From assembly GCA_016762975.1 (NCBI GenBank), contig JAESUV010000216.1:2174-7834 (forward strand): DNA of 5,661 nt, in the 5' to 3' direction. The number at the start of each line of letters is the position of its first letter. Position 1 is the stretch's first letter. Source of the DNA: Gammaproteobacteria bacterium (lineage in GTDB: Bacteria; Pseudomonadota; Gammaproteobacteria; Pseudomonadales; Pseudohongiellaceae). The notes beneath the pieces were generated by a model, which searched no databases, was not told the origin of the DNA, and saw nothing but the letters and a program-made list of their open reading frames with translations. Positions 5,548-5,661 of the stretch are shown piece after piece. Made by a program: the position numbers and the translations under genes.

Positions 5548-5661
5548 TTATCGGAGCGTGTGTATTGCGCCGCCGGCACTTTCAGCGTCAGCCTGATCGT
5601 GGGTTACGAGAATAGTGGGTAAGCCAGAGGCGCGCAATTTATCGAAAACTAGAGTCCTGAT
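5548..5661 (-). CDS. ABC transporter ATP-binding protein, C-terminal 37 codons
   Basis: The frame is open from the window edge (5661) to TAA at 5550-5548. It reads LVFDKLRASGLPTILVTHDQADAE and then a short tail ending in HTLR. TILVTHD is the typical beta-strand plus H-loop (switch histidine, H21 of the visible part) of ABC ATPases, followed by the usual D-x-x-[DE]-A helix. Walker A, Q-loop, signature and Walker B motifs would be upstream on the minus strand, beyond the window. The protein ends only about 16 residues after the H-loop His, so it is a short, single-domain ATPase without a C-terminal regulatory domain. The ending resembles small importer ATPases of the YnjD kind, but this is a weak impression. 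The gene is convergent with the aldolase gene. Confidence 0.8.
   Translation of the reverse strand: MRTLVFDKLRASGLPTILVTHDQADAESAGGAIHTLR

Noticed and set aside
1..5661. tRNA, rRNA, CRISPR array, insertion sequence or transposase, or selA/selB/selC/selD genes
   Set aside because: I looked on both strands and found no tRNA cloverleaf, regularly spaced repeats, terminal inverted repeats or transposase-like motifs, and no selenocysteine machinery in this window.

Overview
The window reads as chromosomal DNA from a Gram-negative bacterium. Four of the five genes whose start is visible or inferable encode proteins with Sec-type signal peptides. The families present (a polyvinyl-alcohol-dehydrogenase-like PQQ propeller, NHL-repeat secreted propellers, and an uncharacterised exported family) are ones I associate with marine Gammaproteobacteria and Acidobacteria-like heterotrophs. 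The phylum is an inference from protein style only; no marker gene is present.

Layout. Bases 1-681 hold the 3' part of a PQQ-type beta-propeller dehydrogenase (+). After 48 bases comes an exported protein of unknown function (730-1728, +), probably in the same operon, closed by a strong hairpin at 1738-1770. A new unit begins with an extended -10 promoter candidate (1851-1880) and an exported NHL-repeat propeller (1933-3054, +). A U-rich bidirectional terminator (3076-3111) separates it from a convergent gene on the minus strand (3142-4278). A divergent intergenic region (4279-4533) leads to an exported HpcH/HpaI-type aldolase (4534-5475, +). At the right edge is the last 37 codons of an ABC transporter ATPase on the minus strand (5548-5661).

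The main discovery is the minus-strand gene at 3142-4278. Conventional calling splits it into two ORFs at an in-frame TGA (3784-3786). That TGA falls exactly where a TlpA/ResA-like thioredoxin fold has its nucleophilic cysteine (WASW-TGA-GCR), the frame is unchanged on both sides, and a bacterial-SECIS-like stem-loop lies directly downstream (3744-3780). I read it as one 378-residue exported selenoprotein with a selenocysteine-Gly-Cys active site (U165, C167), not a pseudogene. The host must then carry selA, selB, selC and selD elsewhere; none is in this window.

Functionally, the region looks like a cluster of periplasmic oxidoreductase, propeller and aldolase proteins rather than a recognised pathway. 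Whether the selenoprotein serves any of its neighbours is unknown. The extra-cytoplasmic location of the HpaI-type aldolase, which keeps its catalytic residues, is the second unusual point.
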